The notes beneath the pieces are model-generated. The model did no database searches. It was not told where the DNA came from and saw only the letters and a list, made by a program, of their open reading frames with translations. Source: JAIRTY01 sp050257395 (GTDB lineage Bacteria > Actinomycetota > Actinomycetes > Streptosporangiales > Streptosporangiaceae). Taken from it: 33,414 bases of DNA. Of the stretch, positions 1 through 7,879 are shown piece by piece. The stretch covers positions 1 through 33,414 of the forward strand of contig JBLMWU010000239.1 of the NCBI GenBank assembly GCA_050257395.1, given 5' to 3'. How positions within the stretch are numbered: position 1 is the first letter of the stretch; every line of letters starts with the position of its first letter. The position numbers and the translations under genes are program-made.

Positions 1-313
1 GGCGGCCAAGCTCGCTGCAAGGTACGCGAGCCTGGCTAAGCTTGGCGACAGTGCCATCACCCCGCATTTTGCCAGTTCAGCGGCAACATCTGACAGTGCC
101 ACCACAGTCCAAGGTGCAGACACGACCACAAGCTCAAACAGCACCCCGGCTGGAGAGTCGACCAGCGCCCCGACGGGACATTCCGGTGGACCACCCCGTC
201 CGGGCGCCAGTACACCACCGGCCCGACGAGATACCCGATCTAGTGGTTATGAGCTCGCCGGCAGGGCCGACACCGCCTAAGAGCCTGCTTGAAACCTGGC
301 TCCGGCGTCTTGC
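1..313. other. Left-edge region without a credible gene; possible mobile-element remnant
   Basis: No reading frame here has a recognisable domain; the one open frame, starting near base 42, runs antisense through the HIT gene and has low-complexity Pro/Arg/Gln composition. The sequence is less GC-rich than the rest. It contains two near-identical 14-base direct repeats (GACAGTGCCAYCAC) at 47-60 and 92-105, a spacing of 45 bases. Closely spaced internal repeats at an end are seen in some insertion sequences such as the IS21 family, so this could be an element end lying left of the window. No transposase is visible, so that is only a suggestion. Confidence 0.3.
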
Positions 314-763
314 TCAGCTGGTACGCGGAAGTGCCCGTCCGCTGCCGGGCGCCCATGGGTCGGGCCGTCTGTTTTCCGGGACGTTGATCGCCGAGCGCAG
401 CCAGCGGTCAGACAGCGGCTCGTCGTCGAATCGCGGGATGACGTGCATGTGGGGATGCAGGGTGCCGCCCTGGTTCCAGCCGAGCAGGTAGCCGTCCGGG
501 GCCAGCAGGTCGTGCAGCGCCGTCCTTGCCCGCAGCAGCAGGTCCCGGGTGTCTGCCCACTCCGCCGGGGTCAGCTCGAAGACCGAGGTCCGGTGGGCGA
601 TGGGCACGATCGCCCCGGAGCCGGGCAGGACCCCCTCCGCTAGCCCGGCCTGGGCCCGGATGCCCGGGTCCCGGGTCGAGGCGAATATGCAGTGAGGAGT
701 CTCGATGAAGATCTCCGCTGCCCTCATCCAGCTTTGATCACAGAACACGCAGCCTTCGCTCAC
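314..763 (-). CDS. HIT-family nucleotide hydrolase/transferase
   Basis: This 149-residue protein has the histidine triad HPHMHV (H103, H105, H107) close to its C terminus, preceded by a GWNQGG stretch, as in HIT proteins where the triad histidine attacks the alpha-phosphate of a nucleotide substrate. An N-terminal CVFC pair (C5, C8) matches the zinc-type N terminus of many bacterial HIT proteins. HIT enzymes hydrolyse dinucleoside polyphosphates, adenylates or nucleoside phosphoramidates; which one cannot be told here. Length is normal for the family (110-150). The start is GTG, with GGAGG about 6 bases upstream. It is transcribed towards the left edge. The downstream neighbour is outside the window, and RidA upstream is 287 bases away, so it is probably a single gene. 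Confidence 0.9.
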   Translation of the reverse strand: MSEGCVFCDQSWMRAAEIFIETPHCIFASTRDPGIRAQAGLAEGVLPGSGAIVPIAHRTSVFELTPAEWADTRDLLLRARTALHDLLAPDGYLLGWNQGGTLHPHMHVIPRFDDEPLSDRWLRSAINVPENRRPDPWAPGSGRALPRTS

Positions 764-1050
764 GGAGTGCCTCCGCCTGCCGGAGCGCGGACAGATTCTT
801 GTCCCCGCCGGCCATCGGCCAGCGGAACGCTCGCGATGCTACCCGCCGCATACCGGTCATCAGGAAAAACCCCTAGCCAGACGTCCCTGCAGACGAGTCA
901 CACCCATCGCATTTAGGCATCAGCGGTCCATTCAATGATCAGCATGCGGCTGGTTGCGAGTCCGGGCTGTTCAGGCTTTGCGTGACTCCCTGGGCGGGGT
1001 CGCAACTCAATTGCTCATCTGGCCGGAGTCGTACGACCTTTCCGCATCCG
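764..1050. other. Intergenic region between HIT and RidA genes
   Basis: These 287 bases hold the upstream region of the HIT gene and the 3' flank of the RidA gene, both minus strand. Bases of about 830-1020 are visibly less GC-rich than the surroundings. GTTGCGAGTC (about 954-963) can pair with GACTC and TCGCAAC further right (about 985-1007), giving a weak interrupted inverted repeat. No gene, tRNA or clear promoter was recognised. Confidence 0.4.
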
Positions 1051-1449
1051 TCAGCCGCCGGTGACCGCGATTGCCTCGACCTCGATCAGGTATCCGGGCG
1101 ACAGGCGGTCTACCCCGATCAGCGAGTCCGCCGGCTTGTGATCGCCGAATAGCGAGACGCGCGCCTCCTCGATCACCGGCAGGTGCTCGTCCCGGTTGTA
1201 GCCGACGACATAGATCGTGATCCGGGCCACCTCATCAGGTACGGCTCCGGCGGCGGCCAGCGCCCGGCCGAGGTTGGCGAACGCCTGCCGGGCCTGAACA
1301 GCGAGGTCGCCAGGGCCGACGAGGCGCCCCTCCGCATCCTCGGGCTCCTGGCCGGCGACGAACACCAGCCGGCTCCCGGTCGCCACCACCACCTGGGTGT
1401 AGGTGCTGGGCGCAGGCAAGCCGGGCGGGTTGATGAGTTCGAGCGTCAT
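1051..1449 (-). CDS. RidA-family (YjgF/YER057c/UK114) protein lacking the deaminase arginine
   Basis: The 132-residue protein is one complete RidA fold: an N-terminal INPPGLPAP segment, a VFVAGQEPEDAEG strand-turn, a central helix with QARQAFANLGRALAAAG, and the C-terminal LIEVEAIAV strand. RidA proteins form trimers with the active site between subunits, and canonical members hydrolyse reactive enamine/imine intermediates such as 2-aminoacrylate. They need an arginine in a PARS motif near residue 105. Here that segment reads PADS (106-109), so Asp replaces Arg. By family knowledge this puts it in an Rid subfamily without proven imine deaminase activity. The start is ATG at 1449 without a strong Shine-Dalgarno. 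It may share a transcript with the amidohydrolase upstream (170 bases away), although a hairpin lies between them. Confidence 0.85.
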   Translation of the reverse strand: MTLELINPPGLPAPSTYTQVVVATGSRLVFVAGQEPEDAEGRLVGPGDLAVQARQAFANLGRALAAAGAVPDEVARITIYVVGYNRDEHLPVIEEARVSLFGDHKPADSLIGVDRLSPGYLIEVEAIAVTGG

Positions 1450-1529
1450 GGCCGAAGTCTGCCACCAGCGAGGCCGCGCGGATTCGCATTATTTCCCGGC
1501 GCGCCCGTGTGGGTAGCAGCATGAGACCG

Positions 1530-1545
1530 GCCTGGGTGACCAGGC
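1530..1545 (-). terminator. Candidate hairpin after the amidohydrolase gene
   Basis: A perfect 6-bp stem (GCCTGG / CCAGGC) encloses the tetraloop GTGA. It lies 75 bases beyond the amidohydrolase stop codon on the minus strand and 81 bases before the RidA start. No T-rich tract follows on the minus strand, so termination or processing is only a possibility. Confidence 0.3.
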
Positions 1546-1619
1546 TTCCTTCACGGAAAGTGAGCCAGATCCCCGGCTCATGGAACCAGGCAAGCCGGAG
1601 GCGGGCGGACCCGGACCGG

Positions 1620-3296
1620 TTACGCGCCGGGACGGGCGTGCACGACCGCCCCGTCCACGATGGTCAGGTCGGCGCGTGCCTGGGCGATCTCGGTCACCGG
1701 CTGTGCGAGCAGGTTGCGGTCCAGCACCACCAGGTCCGCCAGCTTGCCGGCCTCGATCGACCCGGTCTCACGGTCCAGGTGATTGACGTAGGCGGAGCCG
1801 ATGGTGAAGGCGGCCAGGGCGGTGGGCAGGTCGAGCCGCTCGGCGGGCAGGAACGGCTCGCCGCCGGCGGTGCCGCCGTAGGCGTAGCCGGGCGGGACGG
1901 TGCGGTTGACCGCCACGTGGATCTCCGCGAGCGGGTCCGGGCTGGACACCGGCCAGTCGCTGCCGAACGCCAGCTGGGCGCCGGAGCGGTGCAGGCTCGC
2001 GAACGGGTACTGCCAGCCGGCCCGCTGCGGGCCGAGGAACGGCAGGGTCAGCTCGGTCATCTGCGGCTCGCTGCACGCCCACAGCGGCTGCGCGTTCGCG
2101 GCCACGTCCAGGGCCCGGAACCGGGGCAGGTCAGCGGGGTGCACGACCTGGATGTGGGAGATGTGATGGCGGCCGCGGGACGGGCCGTTGGCGGCGCGGG
2201 CGGCGGCGACCGCGTCCAGCGCGTCCCGCACCGCCCGGTCGCCGATGGCGTGGAAGTGGGCCTGGAACCCGGCCGCGTCGATCCGGGTGACCGCGTCGGC
2301 GAGCTCGTCCGGCTGGAAGAAGCTGGTGCCGTGGCCGCCGGTCGCGTGGCCGTGACCGTCGAGGTAGGGGGTGAGCATGGCGGCGGTGAAGTTCTCGCAG
2401 ACGCCGTCCAGCATGATCTTGACGCTGGTGGCGCGGAACCGGCCGCCCGCGGTGCCGGCCCGCCGCTCGATCAGCCCGGCGAGCTGGCCGGGGCCGGTCG
2501 CCCGCTGCCACCACAGCGCGCCGGTCACCCGCCCGGTGAGCAGGCCCTGCCGGTCCACCTCCCGGTAGGCCCGGTAGCAGTCGGGGGTCACGGCGTAGTC
2601 GCCGACGATCGCCTCCTGCCAGCTGGTCACCCCGAGTTCGTGCAGGTAGCGCTGCCCCTCCAGGATCCCGGCCACCTGCTCGTCCAGGGTGGGCGCCGGG
2701 ACGAAGCGCTCCACCAGGTTCATGGCGCCCTCCTGGAGGGTGCCCGCGGGCTCGCCCGCCCCGTCCCGCTCGATCCGGCCGTCGGCCGGGTCAGCGGTGC
2801 GCGCGCCGATCCCGGCCAGCTCCAGCGCCCGCGAGTTGACCCAGGCGGCGTGGTGGTCCCGGTTGGCCAGGAACACCGGCCGGTCGCTGACCACCCGGTC
2901 GAGGTCCTCCTTGCGCGGCATGCCGCCCGGGAACACGTCCATCGACCAGCCGCCGCCGGTGATCCAGCCAGGGCCGGCGGTCCGGGCGGCGAAGCCGGCG
3001 ACCAGCTCCAGGTAGCCGTCCAGGCTGTGGGCACCGGACAGGTCGCAGCGCAGGCGTTCCAGCCCGGCCGCGGAGGCGTGGACGTGGGCGTCCTGGAAGC
3101 CGGGCAGCACCATCCGCCCGTGCAGCCGGATCACCTCGGTGCGGGGCCCGGTGAGCGGGCGCAGGCCGGCGTCGGTGCCCACCGCCACGATCCGGCCGTC
3201 CCGCACGGCCACGGCCTGCGCCCAGGACCGGGCGGCATCCATGGTGCAGACGGCGCCGTCGTGGAGTATCAGGTCCGCTGGGCGGTCACCGGCCAT
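1620..3296 (-). CDS. YtcJ-like metal-dependent amidohydrolase
   Basis: This 558-residue protein belongs to the amidohydrolase superfamily, YtcJ/LAF3 (Amidohydro_3) type. Visible landmarks are the N-terminal beta-sandwich segment (ADLILHDGAVCTMD), the metal-binding LPGFQDAHVH motif near residue 68, a candidate metal-bridging Lys in the SVKIMLDG segment, the HFHAIGD metal-ligand histidines, HISHIQVV, and the late FGSDWPVSSPDP motif with the catalytic aspartate. The C-terminal GKLADLVVLD strand returns to the sandwich domain. Such enzymes hydrolyse amide or imide bonds, sometimes esters, in cyclic or N-acylated substrates; the substrate here is unknown. The start at 3296 is set by AGGAGG at 3305-3310, eight bases upstream. 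It follows the exporter gene by 62 bases on the same strand, suggesting a two-gene operon. Confidence 0.92.
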   Translation of the reverse strand: MAGDRPADLILHDGAVCTMDAARSWAQAVAVRDGRIVAVGTDAGLRPLTGPRTEVIRLHGRMVLPGFQDAHVHASAAGLERLRCDLSGAHSLDGYLELVAGFAARTAGPGWITGGGWSMDVFPGGMPRKEDLDRVVSDRPVFLANRDHHAAWVNSRALELAGIGARTADPADGRIERDGAGEPAGTLQEGAMNLVERFVPAPTLDEQVAGILEGQRYLHELGVTSWQEAIVGDYAVTPDCYRAYREVDRQGLLTGRVTGALWWQRATGPGQLAGLIERRAGTAGGRFRATSVKIMLDGVCENFTAAMLTPYLDGHGHATGGHGTSFFQPDELADAVTRIDAAGFQAHFHAIGDRAVRDALDAVAAARAANGPSRGRHHISHIQVVHPADLPRFRALDVAANAQPLWACSEPQMTELTLPFLGPQRAGWQYPFASLHRSGAQLAFGSDWPVSSPDPLAEIHVAVNRTVPPGYAYGGTAGGEPFLPAERLDLPTALAAFTIGSAYVNHLDRETGSIEAGKLADLVVLDRNLLAQPVTEIAQARADLTIVDGAVVHARPGA

Positions 3297-3358
3297 GCTG
3301 TGCTCCTCCTGAGTGGTGGCGGGCCTGCCGTCCGGCCGGCCCGCGGGGCGGCGTCCGG

Positions 3359-4216
3359 TCACGACCCGGCCGCCAGCAGCGCCACCCCCGCGATGGTCAG
3401 GACGGCGCCGCCGATCTGCCAGCGTGCCAGCCGCTCCCGCAGCAGCACCAGCCCGCCGATCAGCGGGATGACCGGGTAGACGCTGGATGCGGCGGCGGTG
3501 ACCGCGACCAGCCCCACCTGGTCGCCGCGGGTGAAGCAGATGAGCCCGGCCGCGTCGGCCAGCCCGGCCGCGACCGCCCAGGCCAGGCCGGGGAGCAGCC
3601 GCTGGCCCGCGGGCCGCCGCAGCGGGGTGGCCAGCAGGCCCAGCAGGATGGCCATCGCCCCGGACCGGGCGATGACCAGCGGGACCAGCCAGCCGACCTG
3701 GCGGCTGTAGCTGCCGAGCAGGAACCCGCTCACCCCGTAGCACAGCGCGGCGGCCAGGCCGAAAAGGATGCTGGTGGCGGTCTTCGGCGCGGCGGCGCTG
3801 ACCAGGCCCGGCCCGCCGCGCCAGGCGGCGAGCATCACCCCGGCTACCGCCAGGGCGATGCCGGCGGCTGCGGCCGTGTCCAGCCGCTCGCCCAGGATGC
3901 CGACCGACAGCAGCACGATCACCCCGCCGTAGGTGGCGGAGATGGCACTGACCAGGCCTACCTGCCCGACTTCGAGGCCGCGGTAGTTGGCGAGGTAACC
4001 GGCCACGCCGACGGCGCCGGCCGCCAGCAGCGGCCACACGGCGGGGCCGGCGGACCGGAAGGTGCCGTGGCTGGCGAGCATGAGGGTGCCGAACCCGGCC
4101 AGCGCGACCGCTTCCCCGGTGATCACGGTGAGGAACGCGCCGAGGCGGCGCGCCGCATAGGCGGCCGCGAGCCCGGTGATCCCCCAGCAGAGGGCGGCCA
4201 GGAGGCCGTACATCAT
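3359..4216 (-). CDS. EamA/DMT-superfamily transporter
   Basis: The 285-residue protein is almost wholly hydrophobic with about ten predicted membrane helices arranged as two EamA repeats of roughly 140 residues, the usual size for drug/metabolite transporters. Recognisable segments include the N-terminal YGLLAALCWGITGLAAAYAAR helix, SAISATYGGVIVLLSVGILGE ending the first repeat, and the ASSVYPVIPLIGGLVLLRE segment with the typical Pro and terminal Glu in the second. Such proteins move small metabolites, usually outward. Two adjacent ATG codons (4216 and 4213) could start it; the Shine-Dalgarno is weak. It is the first gene of a probable pair with the YtcJ-like amidohydrolase, so it may carry that enzyme's substrate or product. 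This is inference from position. Confidence 0.88.
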   Translation of the reverse strand: MMYGLLAALCWGITGLAAAYAARRLGAFLTVITGEAVALAGFGTLMLASHGTFRSAGPAVWPLLAAGAVGVAGYLANYRGLEVGQVGLVSAISATYGGVIVLLSVGILGERLDTAAAAGIALAVAGVMLAAWRGGPGLVSAAAPKTATSILFGLAAALCYGVSGFLLGSYSRQVGWLVPLVIARSGAMAILLGLLATPLRRPAGQRLLPGLAWAVAAGLADAAGLICFTRGDQVGLVAVTAAASSVYPVIPLIGGLVLLRERLARWQIGGAVLTIAGVALLAAGS

Positions 4217-4285
4217 GGCGGCACGCGCTCCCGGCGGTCTCGCAGGTCTGGACAGCCGTCCTGGCTGCGGCACCGGGCGGCGGGA

Positions 4286-4300
4286 CGAATATACCGGTAT
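4286..4300 (-). promoter_or_regulatory. Candidate promoter/operator of the exporter-amidohydrolase pair
   Basis: In the 113-base gap between the acyltransferase stop and the exporter start lies an unusually AT-rich patch. On the minus strand it reads TATATT (4289-4294), like a -10 box, next to the perfect palindrome ATACCGGTAT (4291-4300). It would put the transcript start about 65 bases upstream of the exporter ATG. No clear -35 is visible. Confidence 0.3.
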
Positions 4301-4329
4301 GCCCCGCTGTGTCCGGGGGCGGTGCCGGC

Positions 4330-6732
4330 CTACTCCACCAGGCAGCCGGCAGAGTGGCCACGCGCGGGGAAGGCACGGGCCAGCGCGCCGGCGATGAGGC
4401 GGGCCCGGGCCGCGTACCCGGCCGAGGTGTAGTGCACGCCATCGGAGATGAACCAGCTGCCGCGGGCCAGCGCGGCCCAGTCGAAGATCCGCATGCTGGG
4501 GTAACGGGCGCAGGCCTGCCGCAGGGCGCTGTTCCACAGCTGCATCTGCGCCTCGGCGTACGGACCGGCCGTCTGCAGCGTCTTCACCGTGATCCACAGC
4601 ACCGGCTGACCGCCGGTCAGCGACATCATCCGCTCGATCCGGGCAAGGCGCCCCACCGGTGATCCGGCCGCCACGTTCGCGGTGTCGTTGGTGCCCAGGG
4701 CCAGCACCCAGCAGCCGCGGAAGCCGTGGTTCAGCATCCGCCGGGCCACCTGGTAGGCGTTGAGCTGATGGGGCAGGGTCTCCACGACCGAGCGGGCGCC
4801 GGAGACGCCGAGCCGGACCGTGGCGGCCCCGGCCCGCGCGTACTGGGCCCGCAGCCGGTCGGCCGCCCGCGGCAGGTAGGCCGGCGAGATCATGCCCTCC
4901 GACGTGGAGTCGCCGATGTGCGCGACCGCGCGGCAGGCGCTGCGCGGCGCGCTGCCGGGCCACGCGGGCCGGTGCCCAGCACTTCCCGGCCCCCCTGTCC
5001 CGGGCCGGCCAGCCCGGCCACCGCGCCCCGGGCCGCTGCCCGCCTGGCCGCTGTCCCCCGGCCCGCTGCCCGCCGGGACGCCGGCGACCAGGCCGGATGC
5101 CATCACCCCCGCGGCGCCGCTGGCCGGCACCAGGCCGCTGAGGCCCGCGCCTCCCACCGCCAGCACGGCCACCACGGCGGTGAGGGCGGCCCAGCCCGGG
5201 GAGCCCGTGGGCAGCATCCCGGTCACGGCCGCCCGGAGCCGGCCGCCGGACGGAACCGAACGGCGGGCCCGGTTCCGGGCCCGCGCCCAGAACCGGCCGA
5301 GGGCGCCCCGGCGGACCGGTTCCTCGACGTAGCGCCACGACAGCGCGGCCACCCCGACCGTGAGCGCGACCTGGGCCGCCTTCCGGGCGGGGTCGCTGCC
5401 GCCGGCCTGGCCGGTCAGCAGGATCACCGGGAAGTGCCACAGGTAGATCCCGTACGAGCGGACACCCAGCTGGCGCAGCGGCTCCCAGCCCAGCAGCCGG
5501 CCCACCAGGGTGGCCGGGCAGGCCGCCGCGGCCACCACGGCGGCGGTCGCGATGGACAGCAGCACCATCCCGCCCGGATACACCCACGAGTCGTACTCCC
5601 CGGCCCGCCACACCAGCACCCCCATCATCCCCAGCCCCGCCACCCCCGCCCCCTCCAGCAGGAGCCTCTCCCGCGACGCCGCGGCGCGCCCCAGCCCGAG
5701 CAACCCAAGAATCCGCGCTGCCGTACGCATCAACGAGCGGGAACCCGGCAGGGGCGCGGTGTGCCCAGGACCGAGCGAGTCCGAAAGGCCGCGAAGCCAC
5801 CGGGACAACGGGCGCTCAGCCCCCGGGGCGCAGTGCCCCCGCCCCGGGCGAGGCGCGACGAGCGGAGCGAGGAGCGCCTCCAGCCCGAGCGAGCCAAAGG
5901 GCCGCTCCGGCGTCTGGACTGACGAGCGAGGCGACGAAGGAGCCGAGCGAGGAGGGAAGACGGCGGGTCCCAGCGGCCCGGAGGCGAGCGAGGGCCAGAA
6001 GAACAGCGCTAACGCTGCGCCGATGAGCAGGCCGAACGCCCGGGTGTCGGTGCCCTCGTAGACCCGGGTGGGGTCGTAGCCGGCGTGGTAGCGGACGGCC
6101 ATGTCGATGGCCGAGACGGCCGCCAGCGCCAGGGTCGCCACGGCCGGCCACCGGTATCCCGGCGGGGACCCCGGCGATCCGGCGCCGCCGGCCGCCGCCC
6201 GCCGGGCTCCCGGCCCGCCCCGGGGCCCGGGCAGCCAGCGCAGCCCGAGCCACAGCAGCCAGGGCCAGGCCAGGTAGAACTGCTCCTCCACCGCCAGCGA
6301 CCACAGGTGCCCGAGCGGCGACGGCGGCGCGAACCGCGTGAAGTAGGAGGCGTGCTGCCCGATGAGGTACCAGTTGCTCACGTAGGCAGCCGCGGCAGCG
6401 GTGCCCCCGCGCAGGCCCGCGAGCTGCGCCCGGTCTGCCAGCGTCACCCAGGCGGCCACCACCGCCAGCATGACGGCCAGGGCGGGCAGCAGCCGCCGGG
6501 CCCGCCGCAGCCAGAAGTCACCGAGCCGCAGCCGGCCGGTGGCCTCCCGGTTCGCCAGCAGCAGGCTGGTGATGAGGTAGCCGCTGAGGGTGAAGAAGAT
6601 CCCCACCCCGAGCAGGCCACCCGGCGCCCAGCCCAGGCCCAGGTGGTAAGCGATCACAGCGAGCACCGCCAGCGCCCGCAGCCCGTCCAGCCCGGGCAGG
6701 TACCGCTGGCCGCTCCGGACCGGCTCCGGCAT
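4330..6732 (-). CDS. OafA-type membrane acyltransferase with C-terminal SGNH domain
   Basis: The 800-residue protein has two parts. Residues 1 to about 480 form a multi-helix acyltransferase-3 domain: LPGLDGLRALAVLAVIAYH with the conserved His (H30), GVGIFFTLSGYLI, and SLAVEEQFYLAWPW. After a Gly/Pro/Ser-rich extracytoplasmic linker, residues from about 600 form an SGNH esterase/transferase-like domain with GDST (near 607), ALGTNDTA (near 679) and DGVH (near 762). This layout is that of OafA/OatA-like enzymes that O-acylate envelope polysaccharides or peptidoglycan, the SGNH part transferring the acyl group outside the membrane. The stretch of about residues 245-334 is odd: it is Pro/Arg/Ser-rich, encoded by a repeat found elsewhere in the window in antisense, and falls in a predicted loop. 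Start ATG with GGGGAG close upstream. Confidence 0.9.
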   Translation of the reverse strand: MPEPVRSGQRYLPGLDGLRALAVLAVIAYHLGLGWAPGGLLGVGIFFTLSGYLITSLLLANREATGRLRLGDFWLRRARRLLPALAVMLAVVAAWVTLADRAQLAGLRGGTAAAAAYVSNWYLIGQHASYFTRFAPPSPLGHLWSLAVEEQFYLAWPWLLWLGLRWLPGPRGGPGARRAAAGGAGSPGSPPGYRWPAVATLALAAVSAIDMAVRYHAGYDPTRVYEGTDTRAFGLLIGAALALFFWPSLASGPLGPAVFPPRSAPSSPRSSVQTPERPFGSLGLEALLAPLVAPRPGRGHCAPGAERPLSRWLRGLSDSLGPGHTAPLPGSRSLMRTAARILGLLGLGRAAASRERLLLEGAGVAGLGMMGVLVWRAGEYDSWVYPGGMVLLSIATAAVVAAAACPATLVGRLLGWEPLRQLGVRSYGIYLWHFPVILLTGQAGGSDPARKAAQVALTVGVAALSWRYVEEPVRRGALGRFWARARNRARRSVPSGGRLRAAVTGMLPTGSPGWAALTAVVAVLAVGGAGLSGLVPASGAAGVMASGLVAGVPAGSGPGDSGQAGSGPGRGGRAGRPGTGGPGSAGHRPAWPGSAPRSACRAVAHIGDSTSEGMISPAYLPRAADRLRAQYARAGAATVRLGVSGARSVVETLPHQLNAYQVARRMLNHGFRGCWVLALGTNDTANVAAGSPVGRLARIERMMSLTGGQPVLWITVKTLQTAGPYAEAQMQLWNSALRQACARYPSMRIFDWAALARGSWFISDGVHYTSAGYAARARLIAGALARAFPARGHSAGCLVE
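5749..6000 (+). repeat. GAGCGAG-type dispersed repeat, copy A (inside the acyltransferase gene)
   Basis: The core, 5887-6000, begins GAGCGAGCCAAAGG and ends GGGCCAGAA. It matches the minus-strand copy at 33081-33195 with about four differences in roughly 112 bases. Bases 5749-5790 match a second module that also occurs at 10414-10452. It lies antisense to the acyltransferase gene but keeps its reading frame open, adding about 85-90 residues (PSSPRSSVQTPERPFGSLG and following). It is rich in GAGCGAG and GGAGCGAGGAG submotifs. No coding function of its own is evident. Confidence 0.8.
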
Positions 6733-6956
6733 GGCTCCCCTCTGGCCCCGCCAGCGCGCCCGCGCCGCCCCCGGCCGCGGGCCGCTCCCCCGATGCCCGC
6801 CGCGCAGGCCGCGGGCAGGCGTGACGGGGCCGAAGCTAGCGGTCCGCAGACCAGCGATTACCCAACGTGACCAAGAGTTGACGTACCGGAGAGCCGGGCC
6901 TGACCTGCGCCCCCAGCAGTGGGTTCCGGCGGCGGCTGGCCCGCGCCGGGCGGATG
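6733..6956. other. Intergenic region upstream of the acyltransferase gene
   Basis: This 224-base gap holds the 5' flank of the acyltransferase and the 3' flank of the CoxG-like gene, both minus strand. A less GC-rich patch (about 6850-6885) is a plausible promoter region, but no convincing -10/-35 pair was found and no gene is visible. Confidence 0.35.
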
Positions 6957-7664
6957 TCAGCGGAGGGTGAAGTACAGGATCAGGCCGATGATCACGAGCA
7001 GGACGATCACGAGCGGGATCAACCGCTTGTAGACCGAGGCGCCCGCGATCTTCATGAGGTCCAGGTGGGCGTGCTCCTGCTGGGCCGGTGCCTGAGCGCC
7101 GGCGGCAGCCGTGCCGCCCGCGGTGGCGGTGCCCGCGGGCGCGGCGCCGGCCGCTGGCGCGCCGGAGCCCGCGGCGGAGCCGGCCGCTGCCTCCTCCCCC
7201 GCCGGGGCGGCGGCCGCGTGCGACGCGGCGAGCTTGCCTTCCAGGCAGTCCACGAACTGGCCGAGCAGCTTGGTGGACACTTCCTTGATCATGCCGCTGC
7301 CGAACTGGGCGATCCGCCCGGACAGCCGCAGGTCCGTGTTCACGCTTACGACCGTGTTGTCGCCGTCCGGCCGCAGCTGCGCGGTGATGAGGGCGCTCGC
7401 GTTGCCGGCGCCGCGCGAGTCCCGGCCCTTGGCGTCGATGACCGCGTGGTAGGCGGCGTCGTCCTTCTCCGAGAACTGGGCCGTGCCCTGGTACTCGGAG
7501 GTGACCGGGCCGACCTTGACCTTCACCCGGCCGGAGTACACGTCGCCTTCCACGCCGGTGAGCTGGGCACCCGGCATGCAGGGCGCGATTCCCTCCAGGT
7601 CGGTGAGGACCGCCCAGGCCGTGTCGATGGGGACGCTGACGGTGAACTCGTTGTCGATCTGCAT
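6957..7664 (-). CDS. CoxG-like SRPBCC protein with C-terminal membrane anchor
   Basis: This 235-residue protein begins with a CoxG-type SRPBCC (START-like) domain, residues 1 to about 145: MQIDNEFTVSVPIDTAWAVL, the conserved CMPGAQL segment, and RLSGRIAQFGSGMIKEVS. An Ala/Gly/Pro-rich linker follows (about 150-205), then one hydrophobic helix at the extreme C terminus (about 213-233, RLIPLVIVLLVIIGLILYF), so it is predicted to be tail-anchored with the lipid- or quinone-binding domain in the cytosol. CoxG proteins accompany molybdenum CO dehydrogenases and mycobacterial CoxG has been reported to handle quinone; this gene stands alone, far from the cox-like cluster. The start at 7664 is chosen for the AGGAGAGG just upstream; an in-frame GTG at 7733 would add a poorly conserved extension. 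Confidence 0.85.
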   Translation of the reverse strand: MQIDNEFTVSVPIDTAWAVLTDLEGIAPCMPGAQLTGVEGDVYSGRVKVKVGPVTSEYQGTAQFSEKDDAAYHAVIDAKGRDSRGAGNASALITAQLRPDGDNTVVSVNTDLRLSGRIAQFGSGMIKEVSTKLLGQFVDCLEGKLAASHAAAAPAGEEAAAGSAAGSGAPAAGAAPAGTATAGGTAAAGAQAPAQQEHAHLDLMKIAGASVYKRLIPLVIVLLVIIGLILYFTLR

Positions 7665-7879
7665 GTCATCCTCTCCTGCCCCGCCTGCCCCGTCGCGAAA
7701 GCAGTATGCGCTACCGGCCCGGGCCACGGTCAACGGGGCCCGGCCCAGCGTTCAGCCGCCGGAATTGGGACTCCGGAACAGGGCGAAGGTCCCGGCCGTG
7801 AGTGACCCGCTTCCCTCCACCGGCCCGGCCGGGCGGGGATGGGATCGAGAGTACCGGACCGTATGACAAGGAGATCATC
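7665..7879. promoter_or_regulatory. Divergent promoter region between the coxG-like and hsp20 genes
   Basis: The 215 bases between two divergent starts must hold both promoters. No HAIR element (CTTGAGT-N7-ACTCAAG) for HspR and no clear CIRCE element was found. The only firm signal is the Shine-Dalgarno AAGGAG at 7868-7873 in front of hsp20. Confidence 0.4.

Noticed and set aside
1509..3479. A 656-codon open frame on the plus strand across the amidohydrolase gene
   Set aside because: It is antisense to a gene with clear motifs, is made of Gly/Arg/Val/His/Gln/Pro-rich sequence without domains, and is explained by the GC-rich third codon positions of the real gene.
7665..7879. HspR (HAIR) or CIRCE operator before hsp20
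   Set aside because: Searched by eye on both strands; no CTTGAGT-N7-ACTCAAG or CIRCE-like inverted repeat was present.
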